Assembly (NCBI GenBank): GCA_943788135.1 | Contig: CALSPC010000003.1 | Coordinates: 372,001-436,000 of the forward strand | DNA: 64,000 bases | Source of the DNA: an uncultured Paracoccaceae bacterium | GTDB lineage: Bacteria; Bacteroidota; Bacteroidia; Flavobacteriales; Flavobacteriaceae | Direction: 5' to 3' | Shown here: piece by piece, positions 9,290 to 18,768 of the stretch | Position numbering within the stretch: the stretch's first letter is position 1 | How the letters are laid out: every line of letters starts with the position of its first letter | Position numbers and translations under genes: made by a program | Notes under the pieces: model-generated | What the model was told of the DNA's origin: nothing | The model's database searches: none | Seen by the model: only the letters and a program-made list of their open reading frames with translations

Positions 9290-9322
9290 AAAAAAATCTC
9301 GCTTTGTCGAGATTTTTTTTTA
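9290..9322. terminator. Bidirectional terminator after hflX
   Basis: The stem A-run-TCTCG / CGAGA-T-run with a short CTTTGT loop lies at the hflX stop and 11 bases before the end of the convergent DUF3078 gene. Flanking A and T tracts allow use from both sides. Confidence 0.9.
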
Positions 9323-9332
9323 TTCGAATGTT

Positions 9333-10184
9333 TTAGAAACCATAATTTAGCCCCAGTCCAATGACTTGTCGGGTTTGTAGCCCTTGAAACGCATTATCAT
9401 CATATATGGTTTGATAGGCTAGTGAAGTCGAGATATTTTTATTCACTTTCATCACGATATTTATCGTATAATCAAGATCAATGTTTTGAGGATCTTCCAG
9501 ATAATTGGAGTATAAATTCAAAATATTTTCCATTGAAATGTTTTTCAATAACTCAAATTTATAGTAGGCACCCAAAGATGCTCCAAACTCAAAACGCGTG
9601 CTTTTGCCTTCTTCCACTCCAAAATAAGCGGCATCTGGTAAGGTAAGAGTTTTATCAACTAAAATTAATTTAGCAGTGGCCGGAGCAATATTGACTTTAA
9701 GGGTTTCACTTTTTTTCCATAACATCCCTGGTCCTAGCTGTAAATAGGCGGGAGACAAAAATTGAGTTGGTCCTTTGGTGTCGCTATCTAAATCGTCAGT
9801 AAATTGGGTTTTAAAATTTAGAAATGCCGAAAAAAACCAATAGCCTCCTGCTTTTTTTCCTAAGACAGAATTCCATTCTAAGCGGTCATCAGATTTTTGA
9901 ATGTCTTGATCTTTAATTTTTGTTATTCCAAAAGCTGCAATAATTTTATTATCCCATGACCAATTGTCTTTAAGGTAATTTAGATCATAATTTATGCCGA
10001 CCGCTCCAGAAATATTACTAACACCTCCAGCGACCCAGTTTTCAAAAGTAGATTGATTGATGAGAAAGGTAAACGTTCCGCCTTTGGTCCAAGCAGATTT
10101 TTCACTACTTTTTTCTGTAGATTCTTGTGCAGAGATGGTGTGAAACTGTAAAATTAAAGCTAGAAGAAATACTGTTTTTTTCAT
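9333..10184 (-). CDS. DUF3078 outer-membrane beta-barrel protein
   Basis: 283 residues with a signal peptide ending near SAQ (about 19) and repeated amphipathic strands. The conserved N-terminal block FLINQSTFENWVAGG and the later L-N-Y-D-L-N-Y element are typical of DUF3078 proteins of Bacteroidota. The C-terminus ends in Phe, as outer-membrane barrels do. The function of the family is unknown. It follows the SUF operon after a 72-base gap and may be read from it or from its own weak promoter (TATATTTA on the minus strand, 10218-10225). Confidence 0.85.
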   Translation of the reverse strand: MKKTVFLLALILQFHTISAQESTEKSSEKSAWTKGGTFTFLINQSTFENWVAGGVSNISGAVGINYDLNYLKDNWSWDNKIIAAFGITKIKDQDIQKSDDRLEWNSVLGKKAGGYWFFSAFLNFKTQFTDDLDSDTKGPTQFLSPAYLQLGPGMLWKKSETLKVNIAPATAKLILVDKTLTLPDAAYFGVEEGKSTRFEFGASLGAYYKFELLKNISMENILNLYSNYLEDPQNIDLDYTINIVMKVNKNISTSLAYQTIYDDNAFQGLQTRQVIGLGLNYGF

Positions 10185-10256
10185 GTGATTGTAGGGTTTG
10201 AGGGTTATAATTTTGCGTAAATATAAAAAATTGGACTTAACTCAATTCAATAGTTT

Positions 10257-10766
10257 TTACTTTTTTTTATACAGTGGTACAGACGAACAAGCTTCGCCAT
10301 ATAAAATTGATTTTGCGATAGGATATAATTTGTCAATCAAAAAAAGATATGCATTTTGAGGTACAGGTTTGTTTGAACACCCTTTGATAATCACAGGCTT
10401 ATTTGCGCAGTAATCGAGCTCTAAATTAGCGATTATTTTTTGATAGAGAGTCGTCTCTAAGGTCTCTAGATTTCCAACAACAACCTGTTTGGCAATTCCT
10501 GAAAGCTGAAGTCTAATAAGCATATACGCCCATCCTGGAATAATAGCATCGGAAGTACAATGCAGCGCTATATATTGGTTTTTGTAGATAGACCAATCAT
10601 GAGCATCGATAAGCGTCCTAAACTCTTTTTCACGAAGGACTAAGCCTTCATGTAACCAGTCTTTGATATCAAACAGAATGCGCTCTCCACTTGGGTAATA
10701 CTCTTCCAAATCAATAGTGACTAGAACGCTGTTAGCGACACGATTTACAATCTCACCAGTCTTCAT
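10257..10766 (-). CDS. DUF2480 family protein
   Basis: 169 residues. The conserved features are the N-terminal GEIVNRVANSVLVT-DLEEYYP block, two Cys-containing blocks (KGCSNKPVP and GEACSSVPLYK) and a VVGNLETLE motif, as in DUF2480 proteins of Bacteroidota. The reaction is unknown. It begins 2 bases after the DUF59 gene at the end of the SUF operon, and its invariant cysteines make a role in iron-sulfur or sulfur handling plausible (inference from context). Confidence 0.88.
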   Translation of the reverse strand: MKTGEIVNRVANSVLVTIDLEEYYPSGERILFDIKDWLHEGLVLREKEFRTLIDAHDWSIYKNQYIALHCTSDAIIPGWAYMLIRLQLSGIAKQVVVGNLETLETTLYQKIIANLELDYCANKPVIIKGCSNKPVPQNAYLFLIDKLYPIAKSILYGEACSSVPLYKKK

Positions 10767-10768
10767 TG

Positions 10769-11095
10769 TTATAAAAATCCTAGTTCTAGTTTAGCTTCTT
10801 CACTCATCAACTCTTGTGTCCATGGGGGATCAAAAGTGATCTCTACTTCCGCATCTTTTACAGCGTCGATAGACTTGATTTTTTCTTCTACTTCCAAAGG
10901 TAGTGTCTCCGCCACGGGACAGTTTGGCGTAGTCAACGTCATTAAGATTTTAACTTCATAATCTTCATTTACGAAAACATCATAAATCAATCCTAATTCA
11001 TAGATATCTACAGGAATTTCTGGGTCGAAAATTGTTTTAATGACACGAACTATTTTTTCCCCTAAAGCATTTACATCAATTTCTTCGGTACTCAT
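10769..11095 (-). CDS. SUF-associated DUF59 (MIP18-like) iron-sulfur assembly protein
   Basis: 108 residues, a single DUF59 domain with the family core DPEIPVDIYELGLIYDV, the TTPNCPVAE block containing the conserved Cys, and the DPPW motif near the C-terminus. Relatives (SufT, PaaD, eukaryotic MIP18) help mature iron-sulfur proteins. Its ATG overlaps the sufE stop codon by 4 bases (ATGA), implying translational coupling and a role with the SUF machinery rather than in phenylacetate breakdown. Confidence 0.92.
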   Translation of the reverse strand: MSTEEIDVNALGEKIVRVIKTIFDPEIPVDIYELGLIYDVFVNEDYEVKILMTLTTPNCPVAETLPLEVEEKIKSIDAVKDAEVEITFDPPWTQELMSEEAKLELGFL

Positions 11096-11517
11096 AATCC
11101 TATTTGTGTTTGATATGCAAGTGCATACATTTTTATTTTTTTTATCATACTCACTAATCCATTTGCACGGGTTGGCGATAAATGTTCTTTAAGCCCAATT
11201 TCGTCAATGAAATCCGTATTTGTTTTTAATATGGTTTCAGGACTTTGGTTTGAAAAAACTCGAATCAGAATGGCAACAATACCTTTTGTAATAATGGCAT
11301 CACTGTCGGCAGTAAACACAACTGTTTCATTTTCAAGCTCCGCATGAAGCCATACTTTACTCTGACAGCCTTTAATGATATTGTCATCTGTCTTGAATTC
11401 TGAAGCGATCATAGGCAATGATTTGCCCAGTTCGATCATATACTCATAACGCTCCATCCAGTCGTCAAATATGGAGAACTCATCTATTAAATCTGCTTGT
11501 ATGGTTTCAATATTCAT
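11092..11517 (-). CDS. sufE: Cysteine desulfuration protein SufE
   Basis: Start chosen at the Met opening MNIETIQADL; five upstream codons are not family-like. The product has 141 residues. Cys51 in the IIKGCQSKVW motif is the sulfur-accepting residue known from SufE. The C-terminal L-S-P-T-R-x-N-G motif is also family-typical. SufE takes persulfide from SufS and passes it to the SufBCD scaffold. It lies after a small lipoprotein gene and overlaps the following DUF59 gene by 4 bases. Confidence 0.95.
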   Translation of the reverse strand: MNIETIQADLIDEFSIFDDWMERYEYMIELGKSLPMIASEFKTDDNIIKGCQSKVWLHAELENETVVFTADSDAIITKGIVAILIRVFSNQSPETILKTNTDFIDEIGLKEHLSPTRANGLVSMIKKIKMYALAYQTQIGL

Positions 11518-11542
11518 AATGCAAAAATACAATTCTTATCGT

Positions 11543-12007
11543 TTATTTTTCCGGTATAGATAATATATATTCTACTAAAGGTTTGATGTCCTCTGGTGGG
11601 GACTTATGGTCAAAACGACTAGATTGAATTGTATCTCCGTTTTGAATCACGGTCAATTGTGCAAAAGCAGCGCCATCAAACTGCCTACGATTGGTAGGTG
11701 ATTTTAGATTTGGCAAATTTTTCAGATTAAGTTGTCGTAATAAGTTTAAACAGTCTTCCCATTTTTTGGGAGTTATCTTTTTTGAAACTGGATTCAGCTT
11801 TTCATAGTCTTTATAGACCGTGAAATTAGTTTTAGTAATTATTAGTTCTTCAAAAAACCCTCGAGAAAATGCACTATACGTTAGTACTGTTGGATATTTT
11901 TCTAGATCAACAGTCGAGTTGTTAGAATGCACGGTTTTTGTTGAATTACAACTTGTAATCATAACCATCAGCGTAAAATATATTGTGAATAGGTTCATAT
12001 ATCTCAA
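11543..12007 (-). CDS. Small lipoprotein inside the SUF cluster, unknown function
   Basis: 154 residues with a lipoprotein signal (lipobox ITSC, Cys20; translation could also begin at Met4). The mature domain is about 130 residues with the motifs PTVLTYSAFSRGFFEELIIT, W-(E/D)-x-C-L and RRQFDGAAFAQLTV. It does not look like a metal site. I do not recognise a named function. It sits between sufS and sufE on the same strand with 57- and 25-base gaps, so it is probably co-transcribed with iron-sulfur genes. Confidence 0.72.
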   Translation of the reverse strand: MRYMNLFTIYFTLMVMITSCNSTKTVHSNNSTVDLEKYPTVLTYSAFSRGFFEELIITKTNFTVYKDYEKLNPVSKKITPKKWEDCLNLLRQLNLKNLPNLKSPTNRRQFDGAAFAQLTVIQNGDTIQSSRFDHKSPPEDIKPLVEYILSIPEK

Positions 12008-12064
12008 TGTACTTTTAGTAAAATGAAGTTCTATTTATTTTATTAAATGAACTAAAACTATAAA

Positions 12065-13303
12065 CTAGCGCAACATCATTGCGGCTTTCTCAAGCCCTTC
12101 TACCAAAGTATCAATTTCTTTTTTGGTATTATAGAAAGAGAAGGACGCTCTTGCAGTACCTGAAATTTTAAAGAAATCCATAATAGGTTGAGCGCAGTGT
12201 TGTCCTGTACGAATAGCAATTCCAAGTTTATCGACTATTGTTCCAAGGTCATAGGCATGAACACCCTCGATATTAAAAGAAATAACAGAGGTTTTATTCG
12301 TTTTAGGACCATAAATTCGCATGCCTTCTATAGTATTCATTTTTTCGGTAGCATACTCCAAAAGTTCATGTTCATAAGCTGCTATAGCCTCAAAACCAAT
12401 CGAATTCATATAATCGATTGCAGCGCCAAAAGCAATTCCTCCACAGATATTAGGCGTTCCAGCTTCAAATTTATGAGGTAGTCCCGCATAAGTTGTTTTT
12501 TCGAAAGTAACTTCAGCAATCATTTCTCCTCCACCTTGATATGGAGGTAATTTATGTAGCCATGATTCTTTTGCGTATAACATCCCAACTCCAGTAGGGC
12601 CACACATTTTATGACCTGAAGTGACATAAAAGTCAACATCTAGTTTTTGAACATCGGGTTTAATATGAGGGCAGGCTTGTGCACCATCAATTAGTATTGC
12701 AGCACCAACGTGGTGTGCTTTTTGAATCATCTTCTCAATTGGGTTGATGGTTCCTAAAGCATTGGATATATGATTAACAAAAACCAATTTTGGCTTCAAA
12801 AGTAATAACTCATCATAGACCTTCATATCCAAGTCTCCTTCGGAAGTCATTGGGATTACTTTTAGGATTGCCTTAGTTTTTTCACAAAGCATTTGCCAAG
12901 GGACAATATTGCTATGGTGTTCTAGTGCCGATACAAGAATAGTGTCATTGGCGTTAAGTAAACTTGCAAATCCATTAGCGACTAAATTAATACTGTGCGT
13001 TGTCCCAGAAGTGAAAATAATTTCATGGGCATGTGCGGCATTAAAATGCTGTTGGATGGTTCGCCTAGCGTTTTCGTATTTGTCTGTAGCTTCTTGACTT
13101 AAACTATGTACGCCTCTGTGGATGTTTGCATTGTAATTAGAATAATAGTCTACAATAACATCGACCACTTGTTGTGGCGTTTGCGAAGTTGCTGCATTGT
13201 CCAAATAAATTAATGGTTTTCCATTAACAGTTCTCGAGAGAATTGGAAAATCTTTTCGAATCGTGTCAACATCAAAAAAGGTATTTGAACTTTGGTTTTT
13301 CAT
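12065..13303 (-). CDS. sufS: Cysteine desulfurase SufS
   Basis: 412 residues, normal for SufS. PLP is bound through Lys232 in TSGHKMCGPTG. The catalytic loop Cys370 lies in RTGQHCAQP, the group II desulfurase pattern with a short loop. It removes sulfur from cysteine to make the persulfide handed to SufE. The start codon shares one base with the sufD stop, so the two are translationally coupled. Confidence 0.97.
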   Translation of the reverse strand: MKNQSSNTFFDVDTIRKDFPILSRTVNGKPLIYLDNAATSQTPQQVVDVIVDYYSNYNANIHRGVHSLSQEATDKYENARRTIQQHFNAAHAHEIIFTSGTTHSINLVANGFASLLNANDTILVSALEHHSNIVPWQMLCEKTKAILKVIPMTSEGDLDMKVYDELLLLKPKLVFVNHISNALGTINPIEKMIQKAHHVGAAILIDGAQACPHIKPDVQKLDVDFYVTSGHKMCGPTGVGMLYAKESWLHKLPPYQGGGEMIAEVTFEKTTYAGLPHKFEAGTPNICGGIAFGAAIDYMNSIGFEAIAAYEHELLEYATEKMNTIEGMRIYGPKTNKTSVISFNIEGVHAYDLGTIVDKLGIAIRTGQHCAQPIMDFFKISGTARASFSFYNTKKEIDTLVEGLEKAAMMLR

Positions 13304-14619
13304 TATAAATCAAATCCTATATTAACCCCTAATTTATGGGCGATTAATTTATTAATTCTATTTTTTAATTGTGGAATTTTAACACTTTCCAATACGTTAT
13401 TTGCAAAAGCATACATTAGAAGTGCTGTAGCTTCTTTTTCTGGAATACCACGTGCGCGCAAGTAAAACAATGCATTTTCATCCAATTGTCCAATTGTACA
13501 GCCGTGAGAACATTTCACGTCATCCGCGAAAATTTCTAATTGAGGTTTTGTATTGATACTCGCTTTATCATTGACCAAGAGGTTATTATTGGATTGAAAC
13601 GCATTTGTTTTTTGCGCTTCTTTATTCACGAGGACTTTACCATTAAAAACACCAATGGAGCTGTCACTAAAAATGCCTTTGTAATCTTGATGACTTTCAC
13701 AATTTGGCTCAATATGATGAACTAAGGTATTGTGGTCCACATGTTGTTTGTTTCCAATAATGGTTACGCCATTTAAAGTAGAGTCGATATATTCGCCATT
13801 TTGATAGAAATTTAAGTTATTTCGGGTTAATTTCCCTCCAAAACTAAAGGTGTGAACCGAGACATGACTATCTCTTTTTTGATCTATAAAAGTACTGTCA
13901 ATAAGAGATGCATTCTCTTTATCGTTTTGAACTTTATAGTAATCCACAATACCGCGTTTATCGGCAAAAATTTCAGTAACACAATTGGTCAAAGTTGGGT
14001 TGTCTGTAAGACTTTGATGGCGTTCAATAATTTGAACATGTGCATTTTCATCAACTACAATTAAGTTTCTAGGTTGAAGTAAAAGTGCTGCTTCATTGCC
14101 CGTAGAGAAATGAATGATTTGAATTGGTTTTTCAACCAATTTGTTTTTTGTAATATGAATGTAAGCACCTTCAATAGAAAATGCAGTGTTTAACGAAGTA
14201 ATACTGTCTTTCTCTGCTATTTTGTTGAAATAGTTTTCAATTACTAAACGGAACTTAGGTTTAGTTAAGGCAGCAGACATTAGACAAATATCAATACCAT
14301 CATGAGTTGTTTCAGAAAGGTGAGATGCATACTTGCCATCGACAAATACAATCTTATAACTGTCAATATCGTTTATAAAATAAGGTTGAACATCTTTATA
14401 TTCAATAGTAGATTCTATTTTTGGAAACACACTAAAATCATGCTTCAAGACTTTTCCTAAGGAAGTGTATTTCCAGGCCTCATCTTTTTTGACAGGAAAC
14501 CCTTTGTTTTCAAAGCGCTTGATTGCTTCTGTACGCATATTGTGTACAAAAGTATTGTCTAGAGAAATTTGATTTTCAAAAGCAATAAAAGAGGATACTA
14601 ATTTTTCTTTAAGTTCCAT
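13303..14619 (-). CDS. sufD: Fe-S cluster scaffold protein SufD
   Basis: 438 residues with the SufD/SufB beta-helix core. The C-terminal block contains DDVKCSHGCTIGQLDENALFYL and the RGIPEKEA helix, the diagnostic region. SufD pairs with SufB and SufC as the SufBC2D scaffold. The gene lies 17 bases after sufC and shares its last base with the sufS start. Confidence 0.96.
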   Translation of the reverse strand: MELKEKLVSSFIAFENQISLDNTFVHNMRTEAIKRFENKGFPVKKDEAWKYTSLGKVLKHDFSVFPKIESTIEYKDVQPYFINDIDSYKIVFVDGKYASHLSETTHDGIDICLMSAALTKPKFRLVIENYFNKIAEKDSITSLNTAFSIEGAYIHITKNKLVEKPIQIIHFSTGNEAALLLQPRNLIVVDENAHVQIIERHQSLTDNPTLTNCVTEIFADKRGIVDYYKVQNDKENASLIDSTFIDQKRDSHVSVHTFSFGGKLTRNNLNFYQNGEYIDSTLNGVTIIGNKQHVDHNTLVHHIEPNCESHQDYKGIFSDSSIGVFNGKVLVNKEAQKTNAFQSNNNLLVNDKASINTKPQLEIFADDVKCSHGCTIGQLDENALFYLRARGIPEKEATALLMYAFANNVLESVKIPQLKNRINKLIAHKLGVNIGFDL

Positions 14620-14636
14620 AAATACATTGCGTTCTT

Positions 14637-15389
14637 TTAGTTTTCAGCTTCTTGTTTAATCCAATCGTATCCTTTTTCTTCCAACTCAAAGGCCAATTCT
14701 TTGGTGCCTGATTTAACAATTTTTCCATTGTGAAGTACATGCACAAAATCTGGTACGATATAGTCTAAAAGGCGTTGGTAATGAGTAATAACAACCACCG
14801 CATTATCTTTTGTTTTCAGCTTATTAACGCCGTTGGCCACAATGCGCAGTGCGTCAATATCAAGTCCAGAATCGGTTTCATCAAGAATAGCCAATTTCGG
14901 CTCTAACATCGCCATTTGAAATATCTCGTTACGTTTCTTTTCACCTCCAGAAAACCCTTGGTTCAAAGAGCGCGATAAAAACTTTCGATCGATTTCTAAT
15001 AATTCAGATTTCTCACGAATCATTTTAAGCATATCCTTGGCAGGCATATCGTCTAAACCTTTGGCCTTACGCATTTCATTAAGTGCTGTTTTCATGAAGT
15101 TTGTGACCGTCACTCCAGGGATTTCAACAGGATATTGAAAGGATAAAAAGATGCCTTTGTGAGCGCGTTCTTCAACAGAAAGCTCATCGATATTTTGACC
15201 TTCAAAAGAAATTTCTCCCTTTTCAACCTCGTATTCTTCTTTTCCTGCAACTACAGAGGCTAGTGTACTTTTTCCTGAGCCATTTGGCCCCATAATCGCA
15301 TGAACCTCACCTGGTTTTATTTCTATATTGATGCCTTTAAGAATTGACTTGTTGTCAATGTTTGCATGTAAATCGGTTATTTTTAACAT
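14637..15389 (-). CDS. sufC: Fe-S cluster assembly ATPase SufC
   Basis: 250 residues, one ABC ATPase domain. Walker A GPNGSGKS occupies about 34-41, the signature FSGGEKKR about 145-152, and Walker B LAILDE about 165-170, with the SufC-specific DETDSGLD. It drives conformational changes of the SufB-SufD scaffold and has no membrane domain. The gene follows a small lipoprotein gene with only 2 bases between. Confidence 0.97.
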   Translation of the reverse strand: MLKITDLHANIDNKSILKGINIEIKPGEVHAIMGPNGSGKSTLASVVAGKEEYEVEKGEISFEGQNIDELSVEERAHKGIFLSFQYPVEIPGVTVTNFMKTALNEMRKAKGLDDMPAKDMLKMIREKSELLEIDRKFLSRSLNQGFSGGEKKRNEIFQMAMLEPKLAILDETDSGLDIDALRIVANGVNKLKTKDNAVVVITHYQRLLDYIVPDFVHVLHNGKIVKSGTKELAFELEEKGYDWIKQEAEN

Positions 15390-15391
15390 AG

Positions 15392-15766
15392 TTATTCTGT
15401 ACCTAATTTTAATATATTTTCTGTCTCTTTTACTGCAGAAACGCTTATAATTTCAACAATTTCTAGTTTATTTTCCCATAAAATTTTAGGGTCATCTTTA
15501 GTGGATACAATTCCCTTAACTTCTACACTAACCATATCGGTGTCCGTTACTTTAAATTGAGCCGCTTTTTCATTTAATTGTCTGGCCATTTCATTTAAGA
15601 ATACACCATATATTTCAGCGTCATTTTGCAATACAGCAGCATTTTCAAAAAAAATGTAGTTTCCTTGAATCGTGCTGAAGTTATCAGAAGTTTCAGCGTT
15701 GTTTTTTGAAGTGTTTTTGCATCCTAATACCGAAACTGCAAAAACGAGAAGTAATAAATGTTTCAT
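15392..15766 (-). CDS. Small lipoprotein between sufB and sufC
   Basis: 124 residues with a short lipoprotein signal (lipobox VLGC, Cys16), a 20-residue polar linker and a compact domain. Elements include GNYIFFENAAVL, FLNEMARQL and MVSVEVKGIVS. The pattern weakly recalls the small OB-like domain of NlpE-type envelope lipoproteins, but this is only an impression. It is tightly packed (2 bases from sufC, 10 from sufB), so it must be co-transcribed with the scaffold genes. An envelope protein has no known role in this cytoplasmic pathway. Confidence 0.78.
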   Translation of the reverse strand: MKHLLLLVFAVSVLGCKNTSKNNAETSDNFSTIQGNYIFFENAAVLQNDAEIYGVFLNEMARQLNEKAAQFKVTDTDMVSVEVKGIVSTKDDPKILWENKLEIVEIISVSAVKETENILKLGTE

Positions 15767-15776
15767 GGTTTTTATA

Positions 15777-17225
15777 TTATCCTACGGAGCCTTCAAGGCT
15801 TATTTCTAATAGTTTTTGAGCTTCCACAGCAAATTCCATTGGGAGTTTATTTAGAACTTCTTTACTGAATCCGTTTACAATCAATGCAATTGCTTTTTCG
15901 GTATCAATACCTCTTTGGTTGCAGTAAAATATTTGATCTTCCCCAATTTTACTTGTGGTTGCTTCATGCTCAATTTGAGCAGATTTGTTTTTGGCTTCTA
16001 TGTAAGGAAAGGTATGTGCGCCACATTCATTCCCCATTAATAAACTGTCACACTGAGAAAAATTTCGAGCATTGTCGGCTCTAGAACTTATCTGAACTAA
16101 TCCTCTATAACTGTTTTGAGATTTGCCAGCCGATATTCCTTTACTAATGATAGTTGATTTTGTGTTCTTTCCTAAGTGAATCATTTTTGTACCTGTATCC
16201 GCTTGTTGATAATTATTGGTCACGGCAATGGAATAAAACTCACCAACAGAATTGTCTCCTTTTAGGACACAAGAAGGGTATTTCCATGTCACTGCACTTC
16301 CAGTTTCTACTTGTGTCCAAGAAATTTTAGCATCATTTTCACAAATACCTCTTTTGGTTACAAAATTATATACGCCTCCTTTTCCTTCAGCATTTCCAGG
16401 ATACCAGTTTTGAACTGTCGAATATTTGATTTCAGCAGCATCTAGAGCAATCAGCTCTACAACAGCAGCGTGTAATTGGTTTTCATCTCGACTTGGTGCT
16501 GTACAACCTTCAAGATAACTGACATAACTGCCTTCATCAGCAATCAATAGTGTGCGTTCAAATTGTCCAGTTCCACCTTGATTAATTCTGAAATAAGTTG
16601 AGAGCTCCATAGGACATTTCACCCCTTTAGGAATATAACAAAAACTACCATCACTAAACACGGCACTGTTTAAAGCCGCATAGTAATTGTCAGTTGTGGG
16701 GATTACAGTTCCAATATATTTTTTGACAAGCTCTGGATGTTCTTTGATAGCTTCAGAAATACTCATAAAAATAATGCCTTTTTCTGCAAGTGTATCTTTG
16801 AACGTGGTTGCAACGGATACAGAATCCACAACAATATCCATGGCTATATTATTCATCTTTTTCTGTTCATCAACAGAAATCCCTAATTTTTTATACATCG
16901 CCAGTAAATCGGGATCTACGTCATCTAGGGTTTTGTTTGGATCTATAGACGCTGGCGCAGAGTAATAAGCAATAGCCTGAAAATCAGGTTTTTGATACTT
17001 TACATTAGCCCAGTCAGGTTCCTCCATGGCTTTCCAAACTTTGTAAGCATCTAAACGCCATTGGGTCATCCATTCTGGCTCTTCTTTCTTTTTTGAAATG
17101 GCGCGCACAATGGATTCGTCCAAACCAACTGGAAAGGTTTCAGAATCTATATCTGTATAAAAACCATATTCATATTCTTTGGTTTTTAATTCTTCTCTTA
17201 AATCATCTTCGGTGTACTTATTCAT
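15777..17225 (-). CDS. sufB: Fe-S cluster assembly protein SufB
   Basis: 482 residues, the usual SufB length. Diagnostic stretches include [38 protein letters not shown] and the C-terminal [14 protein letters not shown]. SufB is the scaffold subunit on which the nascent cluster forms with SufC and SufD. It starts 18 bases after the sufA-like gene, as the second gene of the operon. Confidence 0.97.
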   Translation of the reverse strand: MNKYTEDDLREELKTKEYEYGFYTDIDSETFPVGLDESIVRAISKKKEEPEWMTQWRLDAYKVWKAMEEPDWANVKYQKPDFQAIAYYSAPASIDPNKTLDDVDPDLLAMYKKLGISVDEQKKMNNIAMDIVVDSVSVATTFKDTLAEKGIIFMSISEAIKEHPELVKKYIGTVIPTTDNYYAALNSAVFSDGSFCYIPKGVKCPMELSTYFRINQGGTGQFERTLLIADEGSYVSYLEGCTAPSRDENQLHAAVVELIALDAAEIKYSTVQNWYPGNAEGKGGVYNFVTKRGICENDAKISWTQVETGSAVTWKYPSCVLKGDNSVGEFYSIAVTNNYQQADTGTKMIHLGKNTKSTIISKGISAGKSQNSYRGLVQISSRADNARNFSQCDSLLMGNECGAHTFPYIEAKNKSAQIEHEATTSKIGEDQIFYCNQRGIDTEKAIALIVNGFSKEVLNKLPMEFAVEAQKLLEISLEGSVG

Positions 17226-17243
17226 ACCACTTATAAAATTATA

Positions 17244-17573
17244 CTATAAAGAAAAAGATTCTCCACACCCACAAGTACGGTTTGCATTGGGGTTATTAAA
17301 CACAAATCCAGCACCATTTAAGCCGCCAGAATATTCTAGAGTTGTTCCAATAAGATACAGAAAGCTTTTTGTATCGACTACGATTTTTACGCCGTTGTCT
17401 TCAAATAATTTATCGCTTTCGTTCTGAGATTTATCAAATTTTAAATCATAAGACAACCCAGAGCACCCTCCACTTTTAACGCCCACTCGGACATAATCAG
17501 TGGTAGGGTCAAAGCCATCTTCATGCATCAATTGCAGAACCTTAGTCTTAGCTGTTTCAGATACTTTTATCAT
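17244..17573 (-). CDS. sufA: A-type Fe-S carrier (HesB/IscA/SufA family)
   Basis: Start chosen at ATG 17573, which opens MIKVSETAKTKV as in the family; the longer frame upstream is not conserved and would cross the promoter. The product has 109 residues with the three cluster cysteines Cys37 (GGCSG), Cys101 and Cys103 (TCGCG). A-type proteins carry assembled clusters to target enzymes. It is the first gene of the SUF operon; a -7 element lies about 33 bases upstream. Confidence 0.95.
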   Translation of the reverse strand: MIKVSETAKTKVLQLMHEDGFDPTTDYVRVGVKSGGCSGLSYDLKFDKSQNESDKLFEDNGVKIVVDTKSFLYLIGTTLEYSGGLNGAGFVFNNPNANRTCGCGESFSL

Positions 17574-17605
17574 AGTGCTTATATAGATACTTTCTAAATA
17601 GGGGA

Positions 17606-17613
17606 CAAATATA
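17606..17613 (-). promoter_or_regulatory. -7 box of the SUF operon promoter
   Basis: On the minus strand the bases read TATATTTG, an exact match to the Bacteroidota TAnnTTTG element, ending 32 bases before the sufA ATG. No TTG is found at the ideal -33 distance, so an activator may be needed or the upstream element is degenerate. No IscR-like operator could be recognised. Confidence 0.6.
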
Positions 17614-17678
17614 CAACATAAGGTGGGGATTTCCATAAATCCTAACATTATATTAATATATGAGTTTATAGGATTTCC

Positions 17679-18764
17679 CTATGGATTTTGAAAATCTGAA
17701 TTTTGGATAAATTCTTGATCAGAAAGGGTTAAAAGAAACGCTTTAAGATTTGCCTTTTCCTGAGGGCTAAGGCGCACACCACCTTGGTTGACTTTTTTCA
17801 TTAGCGGATCAATGGTTGGAGAGTTTTGAAGCCCATTACTGTAATGATTTATGACGTCTTCGATGGTTTCGAAGCGTCCATCGTGCATATAGGGCGCAGT
17901 AAAAGCAAGATTTCTTAGAGATGGAGTTCTGAATTTACCATTATCCGCAGGGTCCCCAGTGAAGCGCCCAAGTCCGCGATCTGTAAACCTAGCGTCTAAA
18001 CCATTATTATGAAATTTATTATCGGTCCAAAGTGGGTTACTATCACTTCCATGACAATGAAAACAATCCCCTTTTGTTTCATCCATAAAAATAGCAAATC
18101 CATTGGCTTCTGCTGGAGTCAATGTGGCTGTTCCTAATAAATGTTTGTCAAATTTTGAATTTGCTGAAATCAATGTTCTTTCAAACTGAGCGATGGCTTT
18201 AGACACCAAAACCGAGTCAATTTCTGCTGTGCCAAAAGCAGCGTTAAAAAGCTCAGGATAATCAGCATGTTGTTGCAGTTTTTCAGTTACAGCTTCCCAA
18301 GTGGTATGCATTTCAATAGGGTTAGTCACTGGTTCAAAGGCTTGGTTTTCAAGACCAGCCTCTCTACCGTCCCAAAAAAACCTATTGTCATAATTCCAAG
18401 CTAAATTGAATAATGGCATGGAGTTTCTACGCCCAAAAATCCCATCAACACCATCGCTAAAACGGGTGTTATCCGAAAAAGCATTCGGAGCACCATGACA
18501 TCCAGCACAAGCTAGTGTGTTATCAGCAGATAGAATAGGATCAAAAAACAATTTTTTTCCTAAAAAAACGCCTTCTTCTGTTTGTGGATTATTTGAGGGG
18601 ATAACGGGATCAAGGATGAGATCTTGAAAAAGTTGAGGAATTTGTAGCGGACTTGGAGTGGGCGTATTGACGTAGGGGTCTTCAGATGAATCCTCGCTAC
18701 AGGAAACGACAAACAAGGTTAGTAAAAAGATATAAAAATAAGATGTTTTAGTGTTGGTTTTCAA
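17679..18764 (-). CDS. mbnH: MbnH/MauG-like diheme cytochrome c peroxidase family lipoprotein
   Basis: 361 residues with a lipoprotein signal (lipobox VVSC, Cys22). Two CxxCH haem c sites appear: CAGCH at 86-90 and CFHCH at 234-238. The family block APYMHDGRFETI (about 290-301) contains the Met that often caps the second haem. It is therefore a member of the CCP/MauG family. It lies 4 bases after an MbnP gene, the pairing known from methanobactin loci, where MbnH oxidises a Trp of MbnP to make a copper site. The MbnH assignment rests mainly on that pairing; a plain peroxidase is the alternative. Confidence 0.85.
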   Translation of the reverse strand: MKTNTKTSYFYIFLLTLFVVSCSEDSSEDPYVNTPTPSPLQIPQLFQDLILDPVIPSNNPQTEEGVFLGKKLFFDPILSADNTLACAGCHGAPNAFSDNTRFSDGVDGIFGRRNSMPLFNLAWNYDNRFFWDGREAGLENQAFEPVTNPIEMHTTWEAVTEKLQQHADYPELFNAAFGTAEIDSVLVSKAIAQFERTLISANSKFDKHLLGTATLTPAEANGFAIFMDETKGDCFHCHGSDSNPLWTDNKFHNNGLDARFTDRGLGRFTGDPADNGKFRTPSLRNLAFTAPYMHDGRFETIEDVINHYSNGLQNSPTIDPLMKKVNQGGVRLSPQEKANLKAFLLTLSDQEFIQNSDFQNP

Positions 18765-18768
18765 TTTG

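Noticed and set aside
10769-11095. DUF59 protein as PaaD of phenylacetate breakdown
   Set aside because: Stop-start overlap with sufE and position in the SUF operon indicate iron-sulfur maturation.
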